Assembly (NCBI GenBank): GCA_039621445.1
Contig: CP154956.1
Location: 88,108,482-88,172,481, forward strand
Direction: 5' to 3'
DNA: 64,000 nucleotides
Source of the DNA: Euglena gracilis
Lineage: Eukaryota > Euglenida > Euglenophyceae > Euglenales
The first letter of the stretch is position 1. Each line of letters begins with the position of its first letter. This document shows positions 1 through 41,845 of the stretch, in pieces. The notes beneath the pieces are model-generated. The model worked only from the letters and a program-made list of their open reading frames with translations. It was not told the DNA's origin and made no database searches. Position numbers and translations under genes: made by a program.

Positions 1-391
1 GGGGGGGGGTCCGGGGCTGGAGGGGGCTGGGCTGGGCTGGGTCGACGGTAAACAAAATTTTCCAATAATTTTTTGCCATTTTCGACATTTTGATGGATGG
101 AGCTAGGTCAAGGCTGGGGGGCTGTGATGGAGGAAGTTGTGATGAGGGGGAAAAATGCAGGGATAGGTGTGCTGGGCAGCCCAATTGGCTGGCCGGCCTG
201 CGGCCGGCTGGTCCGGCCTTCGGCCGGCTGGCCCGGCCTCCGGCCGGGCTGGACCCAACTTTATTTCACTCGACCCCCGGGGGGGGGGGGGCTCCCAGCC
301 CGGATTTGGGCTGCTGGCTGGATTTGAGCTGCTGGCTGGCTGGACCCCCCCCCCGGGGGATGGGGTACCCTCCGGCTTAAGAAAACCCCTG
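1..391. mobile_element. Copy of the CTTAAG-ended element, left part outside the window
   Basis: Near-identical over several hundred bases to 44,820-45,208 (CTGGGCTGGGTCG, CATTTTGATGG, GGCTGGGGGGCT, ATGCAGGGATAGG), ending GGCTTAAGAAAACCCCTG at 391. The copies differ by scattered substitutions and C/G-run lengths. Confidence 0.85.
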
Positions 392-540
392 GTCGCAAAA
401 AAACAAACAACAAATTGTGCAAAAAATCTGGACTTTGACCCAAATTGCCCAAAGTTGCCCAGCACTGTTCGTCCCACTTTTGCCCATTTTCGCCCATTTT
501 TGTGCACCCCCGAAAGCGAAAAATCCGTTACCGTCCAGCC

Positions 541-900
541 CATACTTTCAATTTAGTGCGCCGCGGCGAAATTTGTTGCGGCACCCAAAAATTTTTTTTC
601 CCACGGTGCACGCGGCGCACAAGCGAATTTTTGCCGCGGCACACCCGCAGTGCACCTGAAACGCTGCCACGGCGCACCAACAACGCACCCACGGCGCACC
701 AATGAGGTTCCTGCGACACATGCCTTTTTTTGTCGCGGCACGGACAGGTGATAATTGGGATAGAAATCACAGGTGATAATCGGCATAGAAATCGCACGCC
801 GAAATAAACCTCCCGCGGCGCACGCGGTCACAAAACTTCCGGTGCCGCGGCGCACGCGGCGCATAAATTTTTTTTCCGCGGCGCACTAAACGAAAGTCTG
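541..900. mobile_element. hAT-like MITE with perfect 8-bp target duplication
   Basis: Left end CATACTTTCAATTTAGTGCG, right end CGCACTAAACGAAAGTCTG: inverted termini of about 26 bp continuing as GCCGCGGC. GTCCAGCC stands on both sides (533-540 and 901-908), an 8-bp target-site duplication. The body is built of degenerate GCGGCGCAC motifs and has no ORF, so it is non-autonomous. Confidence 0.88.
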
Positions 901-2415
901 GTCCAGCCACTCTCTGCAGACTAAGAAAAACTCGTTAATGGGGGGGGGAGGGGGTCCGGCTGGAAAAAGGCTGTTCCGGCAGGGGCAGGGAATCGCTTGA
1001 AAGGCCTGGTGGGGGGGTCATCCCCCACGAGGCCTTTCCATAATTCCGGGGGCTTGTACGTCAAAAGCTTCCTTCGGCGAATTTGGCACCAAAGGAAGGT
1101 TTTCTCGTGTGGTCTTGTGGTGGATGGGGTGTCCGACCATCCAGCAGCACTTCCCGTGGAGCCAACCTCAGCAACCTGATAGAAAATTGGCAGAGTCCCC
1201 GGTTCTGGCCATATGTTTGGTTCCCCGGGTGGGTCAGGCACCCTGGCAACCTTGGGCCGCCCGTGAAACCGCCAAGACAAAGCAAAAAGCCGGGCCTCGG
1301 CAAGCGCTGAACGGCGGGGGAGGCGCCATGGAAATACTCCTTGGGGTCGACAGCAGAGGTGCAGTGGGTGCCAAACAATTGGGCTGGGATCGACTGTCTG
1401 CAACCAAACAGCTGCAAAGGGGGAAAAAGCCGACAAAAAAGTAGCGGGTTCCTTGCTGGTCGGCAAACTTCGGCTGGCATATCCGCTTCTTAATGTGGAC
1501 AATACCCATTTTTTACTTTGCACTCCTGATTGCATCCCCTGCTTGGTGTGGAGGGATTGAAATATGAGATGGCAAAAAAATTCCATAAAAAAGCTGGCAG
1601 ATTGCAACAATGTTTGTCCATAGAGGAAAGAGAGGCTTGGGGATATAAATTTGGTCGAGTTTTGCCCTGACCCCAGGGCTTCCTGCGACAGCTCTGGTTG
1701 TGGACTTGCTCGAAGGTCGGAGTCGGATCCTCCGGCAAGGATGCAAGGTAGTCGTCCAATGAAGAACGTCCGGTCGGCGACGGACGCACCTTGTGGCAAG
1801 GAATCAGGAATGGCGGAAATTTTGGAGAGCTTGCCATTCATCAAAACCTTTTTTGTGTTGCATTTTGTTGCGAAGATCCCCGCACCGTGGCTGTTTCACT
1901 TCACAAGTCGACTGGAACAAGAGTTCCTGAATGAACCTAGAACCGAACCACAAAAAGCATACAAATGCACCGACAAGCACACGTGCACGTACACAGACAT
2001 ACGTGCACACACACGCGGAATCCACATTCATGTGTGTCCATGTGTACACACAGAACTTGGGACGTCCGTGTCAAGTCGCCACTGTCTTTAGGGAACACCT
2101 TGAGGCTCAATTCGGCCAAGGCCAGCGCCTCCGATGCAATGGCTGGCTGCTCCTCCAGCAGACGTTCATCCACAACACGGGCAGGAATCAACACGTTTTC
2201 TGGGACGGGGGGCATACCACCTTACCCCGTCAAGAGGGGAGTCAGTGCCCAACACCTAAAATCAAGCCCAAAATTTGCCCATTTTAGCCATTTCAGGCCA
2301 TTTCAGACCATTTTAAAGTGTAGGTGGGGTTGTGAAAATCATAATTTTGGGTAGCATTTGTCCGAAAAGCTGTAACATAACATGTACAAACCTTCACGTA
2401 TCCGGTCAGTAAACA

Positions 2416-2458
<43 letters not shown>

Positions 2459-2490
2459 CGATGATGATGATGATGATGATGATGATGATA
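2416..2490. repeat. GAT trinucleotide microsatellite
   Basis: Around 24 GAT units with one GAC interruption. It lies downstream of gene C. Confidence 0.95.
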
Positions 2491-4769
2491 ACAATAATCA
2501 GTAAATAAGAAATGCACCCCATTCAGACCAACCCCCGTTCATAGACCCTCCAGAAAAACAAAACACAAGGAATCACTATCTACCAATCCCCTCCCATTTT
2601 GCACTGACCCCCTGAACAAATGGAGTATGAACCGGCGGACTGTTGTTTATTAGATGCACGGCGCTTCGGCCCTGCCCCCACTCCACAGTCAACCAACTTG
2701 ACCCAGTTATACCGACTCCGGGATTTTAAGGAATGCGAATGACGGAATGAGGCGTCGGTGTTAAATGTGGGGGGTCAATGAACCCATACAGGAATTCTGA
2801 ACGGCAGGATTTCACAGCAGGAAAAAAAGGTGTTTGTCAAGGCAACACGTTGGACAAAATGCTAAAAGGAGGAAACACAATAGCATTGCTGCAATCATGG
2901 GCCAATGATTGTGTCTTCTGATATGGTGGCATGAGCATCAGCAAACTTCCCGGAAAAAATAAACTAAAACCGAGACACCTGGAATTTTTTATTGCAATTG
3001 ACTCAAAAAAAGATCGCAATTTCCCCACATTTTCACCTCCATTTTAGCTTGTTCAGTTTTTTTTTCATATTCGGAGCAACTGTCCCACGATGCATAGATT
3101 TTCAAACTTTGCATTTGCACTGTTCAAGCTTTTTGAAGCCATTTGACATTTTCAGCAGGTCACAAAATCATTTCAGGAGTTTGAATCTCCACTCATGGCA
3201 ATAACATTTAATGGATCATAAATTTTTTATCGCAAATTTTTTCTCACTTTAGGACATTTGGGGCCATTTCAGCACATTTTAGTCCTATTCAGGCCATATG
3301 GCCGTTCTGGGGACACAATCGGTAATTGGGATTTTTTTTAAAAAAAGCAGCCTTGTGGGGCTGTGTTGTTCCCCCATCGTCCACCAGATCCCCCATTTGC
3401 TGTCCACACACACAAAAGACACCGGGCGTCATCACCTAAATAGCTTCAGTTGTTTACAGAAAAAAATGTTGCGCAAGTTGCCCATTTTAGGCCATTTAAG
3501 GACATTCTAGGCCATTCTAGGTCATTCAAAGTCATTTTAGCTATAATTGCTTGACCGGGACCCCCCCCCACCGACCTCAAAACCCAAAGGGCTTCCCATA
3601 CATCCCTGGGGGTGCCCAACCACAGGTCAGTTTCAAGTCCTGCCTCGGTGCCGGGGTGTTTAAATAGCCTGCCAGACACCCCCGGCCTTGGGGGGGGGGG
3701 CGAAAAGGCCTTTCTGCACACACCCCTGCCTCCACCCTCGCGTGCCACCTTTCAAAAAAAGCCTTCTCGGCCTGAGTCTTGTCACTCCTGGTTGCGAGCA
3801 GCGGCACGGATAGAATTCCGAAGCCGTCGTGTCCGACGAACGATGGGACCAGGACCATAGATTCACTCCCGGGGGAGACTTTCTCCTGGGTCCAAACGCA
3901 CCAACCAACTGGTTTTTTTTAAACTCCACCTATGCATGACCCCCCCCCTTGGGTGGGACCACACATCTGCAAAAACGCGTGAACATTCTTGTTTGGATAC
4001 TATTTCGGCCGGGCCAGACTGACCGATTGAGTCACAGCAGCATCCAGTGAATCTATGGCCGGGTATTTCCACGTTCACATGGTGCCTTTCCCGGAGAATG
4101 ACAGCCCACAGCAGAGCTTGAGGAAACAATGTGGCAGGCATGCACTTGTGAGACTAGGCCCAACTTCGTTGGGGAGAGGGTAATGAGCCCCCCCCCCCCA
4201 CTGGGTGTCCTGTGTCTGATGTGGTGGGGTCCGAGGCTTGACCTCAAGTTCTGCACCGCCTCTGATCGGGATGGGTGCAGTGCACCAAGTATATATTCTG
4301 AAATGATGTATGGTGTATACACAGGTTCCAAAAACCAGCAAAAATTATTCCGACACTGCACACAAGAAATTTAAATGACCCCCCATTTTTGAGTGTATTG
4401 CACTTTTTTTTGATGCTTTGTTGTTTTCCACCCAAAAAGAAATGTTCAGAAAATTTCAAAAATGAACATTTTTTTGTTTTATTGGGGTTTTCAACAATTT
4501 TGGTCTTGTATCCGACCTTTTAAAGATCCAAAAAACTGAAAAAATTACCCCTTACCGTTGGAGGGCGATCCAACCTCCCATCCGACCATCCCCCCTCAGG
4601 GCTTCCCAGAAGTCCCAAAAAATATTTTTACAGCCAAGCATGAAAGTTTCATACTCTGAGCTGGACCCCCCTTTCAGGGAGTCTTACGCCCTGGCCTTAA
4701 TAAACCCAGGAAAGAAGCGTTGCCCTAACCCAGACCCCAACCCCAGCAAGTCCATGGGATGGTTCTCAA

Positions 4770-5315
4770 ATAACCCCCCCCCCCAAATAATACCCCTCGA
4801 GGTATTATTTTTTCGCCCGAAGTCCCGACCCGAGGGGGGGTATTATTTGGGGGGAGGGTATTATTTCCCCAAAAATTTCGAATTTTTCGAAGTTACGTAG
4901 GAGCCAAAATAGCACCATAACCCCCCTTTGGGGTCATTTTTGTGCTTTCTTATGAAATTTAGCATTTTCTGGAGGTCAGATGATCCAGAAAAATAGATTT
5001 TTCTCGGAATTTGTTGTCAGAGATTATAATTTTTACCTATATTTTCAGGTCAAAACCCGGGCCTGTGGCCCCAACCCGGGGGGGGGGGTATTATTTTTTC
5101 ACCTGAAGTCCAGAGGGGGGTCACCTGCCAGAGGGAGGGGGGTCTGGGGTCCCCCTAAAAAGGTCGAATTTTGCCTTCTGGGACTTCGTCCGAAATTTAT
5201 CGCATTTTTGAAAATTTATCGATCTTTGCCCAAAAGTGTCCAGAAGGGGACCTTTCCCAGATGTTGGGAGGGTAAATCCGCCCCAAATAATACCCCCCCC
5301 CCCAAATAATACCCC
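4770..5315. mobile_element. AATAATACCCC palindromic element cluster
   Basis: Repeated CCCAAATAATACCCC and its inverse GGGGTATTATTTGGGG bracket two units (about 4770-4870 and 5080-5315). Related AAATAATATTCC termini occur at about 8447-8807 and CAAATAACCTGGCGGGG at 48741-48905. Confidence 0.55.
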
Positions 5316-6855
5316 CACCCCTCGGGCCGAGTTCCAGGGGGAGGGAGGGTACACCTACACCCTGTATGTCCTCCTTTTATCAAACCCCGGTTGACCCTGC
5401 ACTCAAGAACCGGAAATATCTGTCCTCCAACTGGGGGGGGGTGTTCGTTTGACATACAGTTCTCACTAAAAAAAAAAAGTGGAGTTGGTCGTTAGAAAAG
5501 GGATTATTGATTTTTAAAAAAAAACATACATGGACTGTTCAAACCTCAGAAAAAGGTGTCCTTCGACCGAGTAGGGGGGTTGTTAGGCATTTGGGGGGAG
5601 ACTTCAGAGCTAAACTCCTGAATCACTTTGTCACTTGGAACACAAAAATTTGAATCGTTATCTCAGCTAGCTCTGACCAACAAGTCCTCTGAATCTCTGT
5701 TGTACCCAACGGACACCGGTATGAGATCAGGAAGGCCCGATACACTTCTCGGCAAACCATTATCTATGCCATTTGTTCCGTCAGCATGCCCAAAACCCTG
5801 CTGGGAAACTGGGGGAGTATCCAAAATGCTTTCAGCTTATATTTGGAAGCCAGCATGTTGTATGCATTATCAACATTACCCTTCTTTGATGCATTCTCCT
5901 CCTTCATTCGTCCTTTGTTCAATGCTCTATTCTGTCAAGTTGCATAGCTGTCGTTTGTTCAGAGGCTGGAAAAAGGAATGCTGGAACATTGGACCTGCCC
6001 CCCTCTCCCCTGTGGTGGGGGGGGTGGATTGCCGGGCTGGACCAATTCCCAAAAACAAACAAAAGCTCCCAAATCAAACCGAGGGCGGACCAGCGTGGCC
6101 CCAGGGGCCAGCTCTCCAGGCAGGATTTGGCCGGATCCCCTCCCAAAAAACTTCGGAAAAAATGTCGGAAAATATTTGGCCGTGCATGCACAAAATCCCA
6201 ACAAGCAACAAACATTCATAAAAGCAGTCATAATTTAGACCAGGCAATTTTTGGTCAATTTGTTGCCAAGAAAAAGCAAAACTTTTTGGACGCCAGGACA
6301 AGGCCAGCACACCAACCTCCTGGAAATATTTGAAACAAAACAAAAAAAATGGAGAAACCTAAATGCAAAAAAAAATCTGGAACTGGGAAAGAAAGAGCAT
6401 ATCTGCAGGAGCACAATGAGCCAACTTAAAAATAAACCCAGAATGGAGCAGTTTGACAAAATGTCGGGTGGATGGAAAGGAATTTGGACGATGGGAAAAT
6501 GCTATGTATTTCTCATTGGCACGTTGAAATCCCTTCAATTCGAAATGCTGGGAGACTGGCAAAAAAAAATGACAATAATTCAATTGAAAAATGAACATTC
6601 TGAGAAAGAAAGCACACAGAACAGGGAGGTATTGGTGGGTGACAAGGAGACATGCCAGATGTGATCATGTGCATCACAAATGGTGTGCATTTCTTCCAAA
6701 AAAAAAAGAGATCCGGCCTTGAACTGAATCGCGAGCTCAAAAAAAAATGCAGATCAGCAGGCCAGGAAACCGATTCGCAACCACAATGCGATGCAGAACA
6801 TACCGTCCCGATGGGGGGGGGGGAGGGCCCTCCTGCACGATGGGGGCGTTCAGGC

Positions 6856-35378
<28,523 letters not shown>

Positions 35379-35566
35379 CCTGAAAGAGTTTGTTTACGAG
35401 ATTGCCGGTGGACCACGTGGAGGGACTGTCATTTCAAGAGTAAGGTCAGGAGTCGGGCCAGGGCTAGGAGTTGCATTTCCATTTGGGGGCAGGTTTGAGC
35501 CAACAGAGGCCTGCCTGCAAACCACAGTTTAGCCTAAATCTGGAAAAACTTGTCATGCTAAAACAC

Positions 35567-35603
35567 CTAACCCTAACCCTAACCCTAACCCTAACCCTAT
35601 TCC
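35567..35603. repeat. Interstitial CCCTAA (telomere-type) repeat
   Basis: Five to six CCCTAA units, then degenerate copies to about 35650, between the stop of gene B and the start of gene C. Internal, so not a chromosome end. Confidence 0.9.
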
Positions 35604-35641
35604 TAAAACTAACACTGCCCTACCCTATCCCAAACTGAACC

Positions 35642-35831
35642 CTAACCCTCATGAATGACAGGCTGAGTGCCAGTGTTCCTGATGTGTATCCTTTTTTGAA
35701 GACGGCGGTGGTGGGCGGGCTTCTGCTCGGGGTGGGGGCCCAGGTCTGGCACCAACTGCAGCAGCCCGTCGTCGCCGATGTCCCCCACCATCCAGCGCTC
35801 TCCGGCCTCAACAGGTGGAGCCCCAGGAACC
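35642..35831 (-). CDS. Gene B last exon
   Basis: Joined in frame across the nonconventional intron it reads VPGAPPVEAGERWMVGDIGD, DGLLQLVPDLGPHPEQKPAH, ending TQPVIHEG and stop. It is compact and acidic. The stop lies just before a CCCTAA array, only about 260 bp from the start of gene C. Confidence 0.55.
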
Positions 35832-38800
35832 GGGGCCAGGAGGGAGGGCCAGAGACGATCGCTATCGAAGTGCAATACACAATACAACTGTCACACATCC
35901 ATGACTGAGCACCATGACATATGAGTGCAAAATCATCTCCAGTTGCCTGACATGGCATGACTTATGTCATGTCATAAGTAATGTCATGAGTGACTTATGA
36001 CGTGAATTATAAGTAACGTGTCATAAGTCACTTACGACATGACTTACGACAATTGTTAGGTGTTGCAAAAGCTGGTGGCGGCTTCTGCCATGGGCTTGAT
36101 GACTTCTGGAGACCTTCACGGGGGCAACGCTGTGCTCGGCGACACAGTTAGCACACACCGCATTGCACCAAATTCAAATAAAGTGCCCAGAGTTGTGAGG
36201 AGGAAGAAGGTTCAGCACAGAGCCACGCTGCCATCGCAGGAAGATTTACTTTTCTCCGCAAATTTTAAGTGTTTTGAGGGTACGAAGACTTATAATTAAC
36301 TGAGCCATACTGTAGAATATTGAATGTATTTCAAATCATTCATTTGCAACAAAAAAATACAAGCAAACCTTTCAAACTCAGTATTGGAAACACAACATGA
36401 GGTGCCACGCCACGCGCATTGGCATTTCCAATGTAAAAAAAAAAAGAGACAAGAGCATACCAGAAGAAAATTTGCAATGCATAAGCATGTACACATTCAT
36501 AATTAAAAAAACAACAAATATTCATATGTTATGTGTGCACATTGTATGTTTAAGCGCGCATGAAATGTGAATATCTTTTATATTTGAATACTCAGCAGCC
36601 CTCCTTCGGTCTGGGTCCCAATGTCTCAAGGACGATTCAAGGGGCTAGAATCAACCATTCTGAATTGGTCCTGACATCCTTCCGACACCATTCTCTTTTT
36701 GAGGGTTTACCATGACACCGGAATTTTTCTCACAGCCCGGTGAGGATGAATTTCAACCATCATCACAATGGTTTCTTATTTGAAAATTTTGGAAGCAAGC
36801 AATCCTGCCTCTTCTGCGATTTTTTTCCCCTACGTATGTGATGTAAATGCATGTGCTTGAATGTATACACTCGGCGACGAAAGTTTTCTTACCTCAAAAA
36901 AGTTCTTTTCAAACTTCTTTGAGAGAAGTTAAACATCGACTTGGTTCACAATGGCTTCTCCAAAGGCGGCACAAATGTGCACAAATTTGCAACTGTGCAC
37001 GTGCTTTCAGAAAGGCAGGCGTGTGGCTGCTGAGTAGTCAAATATAAAAGATGCAAACAAAGACACAAAAAAATGCAAATAAAAAACACAAATAAAGGCA
37101 AATAAACAGTTGCAACAATAAACAGAGTTGCATAAAAACTTCTTTAAGAGGTCCCCGGGATGTCCACTTTCTGCTGGAGAGGACTGGGAATTTTTTTCAT
37201 TTTGCATTTTGTATTGCATTTTGTTGGCGAAAAAAAGCAAAAATGACTGAAAATTGACAAAATTTTGTGTTTCAAGAGGAAAAATTGGGGCAGAGACTTC
37301 TGTCTTCAACAGTCCCCCCTGGGCGGGTTCGCGGCGGGCGCCAAGGTGCTGAGCCACTTCAGCGCCTGCTGCTTGCTCTTCGAAGTGACGAGTTTGCCCT
37401 CCGGTAGCTTCAACAGGTCCTCCACGAGGCTCGTCACGCTGTCTGTCAGTGCCAAAACAGCATGAAATCTGGGAAAATCTGACTGGTCTGCGAGAAACTC
37501 AGGCAAATTTGCCCCATCTCAGTGTTTTCTCCGGTCATAAAAGCACGTCACAAGCATGAATTGCTTTTGCATGTTGAAAAAAACACCTGGTGACTGGTCC
37601 CGCAATGTGCAAAACAATTTAGCACATGTGAAACCTATGTTTTGGTTGGTCCCATGCAGGTTTGAACAGTGCAGTAGTCGCCAGAGACTGAGCTGCCTGG
37701 TGCTGCCTGCCACCCTTTTCGAGGGCAAAAGAGGGAGGGAGGTGGTGTTCAAGCATCACAAGTGCACCGGACCTACGAGCAGGCTATAAACAAATCACTG
37801 ACCCAGCCAGGAAACCAAATACAAATATGAAATATGCTATTGAAATCCTACAGAAGCCTTGCTAAATAATTCACATCAACCGATTCAATCCCAATTCATT
37901 TGGACAGACATTTCTAAAATATGCCAACAAAAAAGCACCTTAGACAAAACGAACGCTGACACAGACACACACAATGCATCATGCACACCCATCTAACACC
38001 CACACATACAAAAAACAAAAATACAAACAACAAAACAACAGAAAAAACCAAAATTACACAGACACAGGGAAACCAGCACCACTCAGACGCATTGCTTCTC
38101 AGCGGTGGCAGGGAAAGTACTTCTGGACCACAGCCAGCAGCTGCCCCTTAGCCTTGTCGGGAACTGCCTCGTCCCCGCAGCCAGGCGGTCGTGCGTGGCT
38201 GGCGATCCGTATTCATACATCTAATGTAAATGATTAACGTAAATGTGCAACATCTTACTGTATAATATGCATATTTCATATGATGTGTGTGCATAATGCT
38301 GCTTTGCGTCCTCCTCTCCAGTGCTCCTGTGGGCCCGCTTTCCAATGAGGGAAACCAGCGTGTTGCGGTTGCTTAAATGCACTGATGTGTTAGCCGTCTT
38401 CGCAGGAAAGCGCGCCAAAGTCCGCCAATATCGTGAGACAAATTTCGTGTCTGCCCCCCCCACCACCACCTTCCCCCGCCCACACCGGAGCCGCGGGGCT
38501 GGACCTGGTGCTTCTGCAGCCACTTGCACAGCCGCTGCACCTCGGCCGCCATGCGCGCCGCGTTGCGGTCAACCCCGGGGTAGTGGCCGGCGCTTTCCTG
38601 GTGAACTCTTTCCCAACAAACTCTTTCCCAACAAACTCTTTCCTGACGAACTCTTTCCCAAAAAACTCTTTCCCAACGAACTCTTTGCTGACGAAGTCTT
38701 TCCTGACGAACTCTTGCCCAACGAACTCTTTCCCGACGAACTCTTGCCCGACGAACTCTTGCCCGACAAACTCTTTCCTGACGAACTCTTTCCTGACGAA

Positions 38801-41795
38801 CTCTTTCCTGACGAACTCTTTCCTGACGAAATGTGCGGGAAATGACTGACGTTCGGCCAGGTTTTGGTCTACGTCATGAAAATTCCGCAGCTCTTCTGCA
38901 TTTTGTCAGCAAGCCGAGCCCAACCAGGAGCAAGCTTGGGAAAAAAAAACAACAAGACAGGCAAGAACACCCATCCGCCAGCCATTTGTTACTCTTCAGC
39001 TCTGTGCGGCAGTGCACGTAAGCCATGCCAACACCCACACACAACAACACAACAACAACGTAACTGGGTGACCATTATCATATATTAATTATTTATTCGG
39101 AAAAAATCAGACCGATGTTTGGCGAACAATAATTATGGTATGTCCTTGGACGCAAACACACCATGCAGATGCTTATGCATATATTTGTGCGGAGGGGTTT
39201 CTCCCCAAAAAGCCACAATCTCGTTGGTAACGAGCTTATCGCAATCCTCTCGAAACTTCTCGATGCGGTCGGCCATCGGTGTGAGCTCACCAGGAGCTAG
39301 GAGTTAGCCCACCATCCACCAGGGAAAAAAGAGCCTGTGCCGGCACACACAACTGTTCCAGAGCACCTCCAAGACAGGGACCGCAGGGCAGAAATGTTTC
39401 TAATAATTATTACAGTAATTATAATAATATTAGTTACAATAATATTATAATAATCCTTATTATAATTATTGTAATAATTATTGTGATAATAATAATTATA
39501 ATAATCTTTCGTAGATTTAATTTTCAAATTAGAATTAGCAGGAAAAATCAAAATTAAGTAAAAAAACAATTTAAATGAACTTAATTAATTATTTTTAATA
39601 AATAAAATAAATCAATATTTATAATTAATAAAAAGTCCCCATGGCTTTATGGGAAGAGGAGAGCCCCCATTACACCACCCGTGGAAGGTGGGGGAGGTCG
39701 GCTTTGACCAACAGGTTACTGCACGCAAGGGGAAAAAAGCAATGTTAAAAATATTTGATCCCTGTGTCATGGCAATGTAGAAATTACAAAGTGGTAACAT
39801 TCACTTTCAAAAGGTTTTTTAATGCAGAGACTTGCCTGGAAAAACAGCAAAGCATTGAACGATGGCATGGAATAATACACTCTAGCACTGTGTGCCTGGA
39901 AACTAACGCTGATCAGGGCGTCACTTCGGTTGGAAGTTTAGGACAAGCTGGAAAAAAGTTCCTGAACCCTCCCTCTTATGGTCCCTCTGCTGGAAGTGGG
40001 ACCAACCTGGGACCGAACTGGGTCCAAAAAATAGATAGAAAATAAAAATTAGATAAAAAAGCTTCAATTGTGCAAAACATCAATTTTTGACCAAAAATGG
40101 ATTGCCCTCGAAATCATTTCCCCCAAACTTGCCTCGTTTCTGCACCTCCACGACGGCTTGAGCGACGCCCTGCCACCGAAGGAAGACGACGCCTTGGGTG
40201 TCGGGGTATCTGTACATGGCGGCCAGCGGGGGTTAGGATCTACGGCGCGGTCGCTGGGGGATTCCGAGGTCGGCATCTGGGACCACCAGGGCTGTACGGG
40301 AAGGCCTGGTGGGGGGGGGGGGGGACCCCCACCTGGGAGGTGGGGGGTGGGTGGACCCCAGGCTTCTTTTTAAGACCCCCGGGGGGGGGGAGGGGGGACG
40401 CCCCCACCCACCCAGGATGGCGCGGGACCCCCCCCCGGGGGAGGGGGGGCGGCGGAGCCCCCCCAAAAGCGGGCCCGTTAAAGGCAATTTCCAAAAATTT
40501 TCGGCGCTTCGCGCCGAAAAGGTATACCCAGCGCCCCCGGCGCGGGACCCCCCCCCCGGGGGGGGGTCCGGGCCCGACCCCACCACCCACCCCCCCAGGG
40601 GGGGGGGGGGTCTGCTGACTTAAAAAGAAGCCTGGTCGACCCCCCACCCATCATGGCACCCGCTCAAAGAAAATTCCTTCGGTACCATCGTCGCCGAAAG
40701 AAAAATTTGACCTAAAAGTCGATACCGCGGGAAATACAGGGGAACAGGAAGGTCTGCGGGCGGGGGGGGGGGGGGGCGGGGTCGGACCCCCCCACCATCA
40801 GCCCCCCCACGCACACCACCCATAGGGTGGCGGGTATTCCCGTACAGCCTTGGAGGTCGGGTCACCGGTCAACGGGGGAGTCACAACGTGTCTCGTTTGG
40901 GTTTCGAGGACCGCGAGCGTGCTTCAGAGGCCGGGATGGGGCTTGTCGGGGGCGGCGGCACTCTCCAGCGGCTGCTGGGCGTTTCCAAAAAAAAAGTGGG
41001 GAAAAAAGCGGCATTCCCCAGCGGCATTCATGTCGTGTTCACAAAAAATACACACCTAGCACAAATAGGGAGAACATGAGAGTAAAAAATGCAACAGAAC
41101 ACGTTAGAATGCCTTTTCTCATTATCAGTCTTTTGTTTTCTGAGAAATCCTTAATTTCGGTGCAATGGATGCACTGGTCTAAAATTGCTATGCCACCCCC
41201 TCGGGGGGGGGTGTTTGGGGAACCAACTATTTGGGGTAATTTGTGTCAACACTGTGCTGAAGCAAAAAAAATACTCTTGTGAAAACAGTTTGCAATCTCT
41301 GTAGAACACAACTACAAAAGAGAAAGAGGGATAAAATACTCCAAGGCAAACCAGACGCCCACAGGAATTAAGGGGCCTTGCCAAGCATGGTCCAGCTGGT
41401 GAATGGTTACCGAACGGGCCGAGAGCATGTGTGAGCCTGAAGGCCGTGACGCTGCGAAAAAAAAATATCGTCAATGAAACCACAAAATTAGATTTTGTGA
41501 TATGCGATGAGCTATTCTGTGTTTGACACAATTTTGGCACAAATTGACCTAATTGACCGTTCCTAGAAGATTTCCTAGATGATCGTGGACTGGACTTGTT
41601 CTGGGCTTGGCTGCTGGGAATTTTTTTCTTCTCTGCATCATGGTGTGGGCAACAATGACGGCCTTTTTGACGATTAGTTTCGTCCTCAAAGGGCCGTTCA
41701 CCACTCCCATTTCCGAGTCCAACTGTATCCCAAAAGAATACCCATATATGCCCATAATTTTCCCATACCATTTGCCGCTCTTCCTTTTTACGTTC

Positions 41796-41845
<50 letters not shown>

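Larger units (their letters stand above)
909..6855. other. Region downstream of gene C without a supportable gene
   Basis: Contains fragments of C-run and CTTAAG-type elements, the GAT array and AATAATACCCC palindromes. Between 2500 and 4600 I see only low-complexity AT-rich DNA with GGCCATTTTAGG-type repeats. Open frames here have no GC3 bias and no recognised family. Confidence 0.5.

Noticed and set aside
921-1844. Minus-strand 307-codon frame downstream of gene C
   Set aside because: No GC3 bias, Pro/Ser-rich in a repeat-type context, no homology I can recognise and no splice-site support; left unannotated.
35567-35603. Chromosome end at the CCCTAA repeats
   Set aside because: Only five or six units, with coding sequence on both sides.
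37306-37324. C-terminus of gene B at the TGA after PPRGDC
   Set aside because: A nine-pair stem-defined intron starts 16 nt earlier and joins in frame to a GC3-rich exon; the TGA would be intronic. Not fully excluded.
38433-38849. Plus-strand Asn-Ser-Phe-x-Thr or Leu-Phe-Pro repeat protein, and a minus-strand Gly-Lys-Ser-Ser-Ser repeat
   Set aside because: Frames of the 15-bp minisatellite; only the minus frame continuing the exon at 38597 is tied to conserved-looking sequence.
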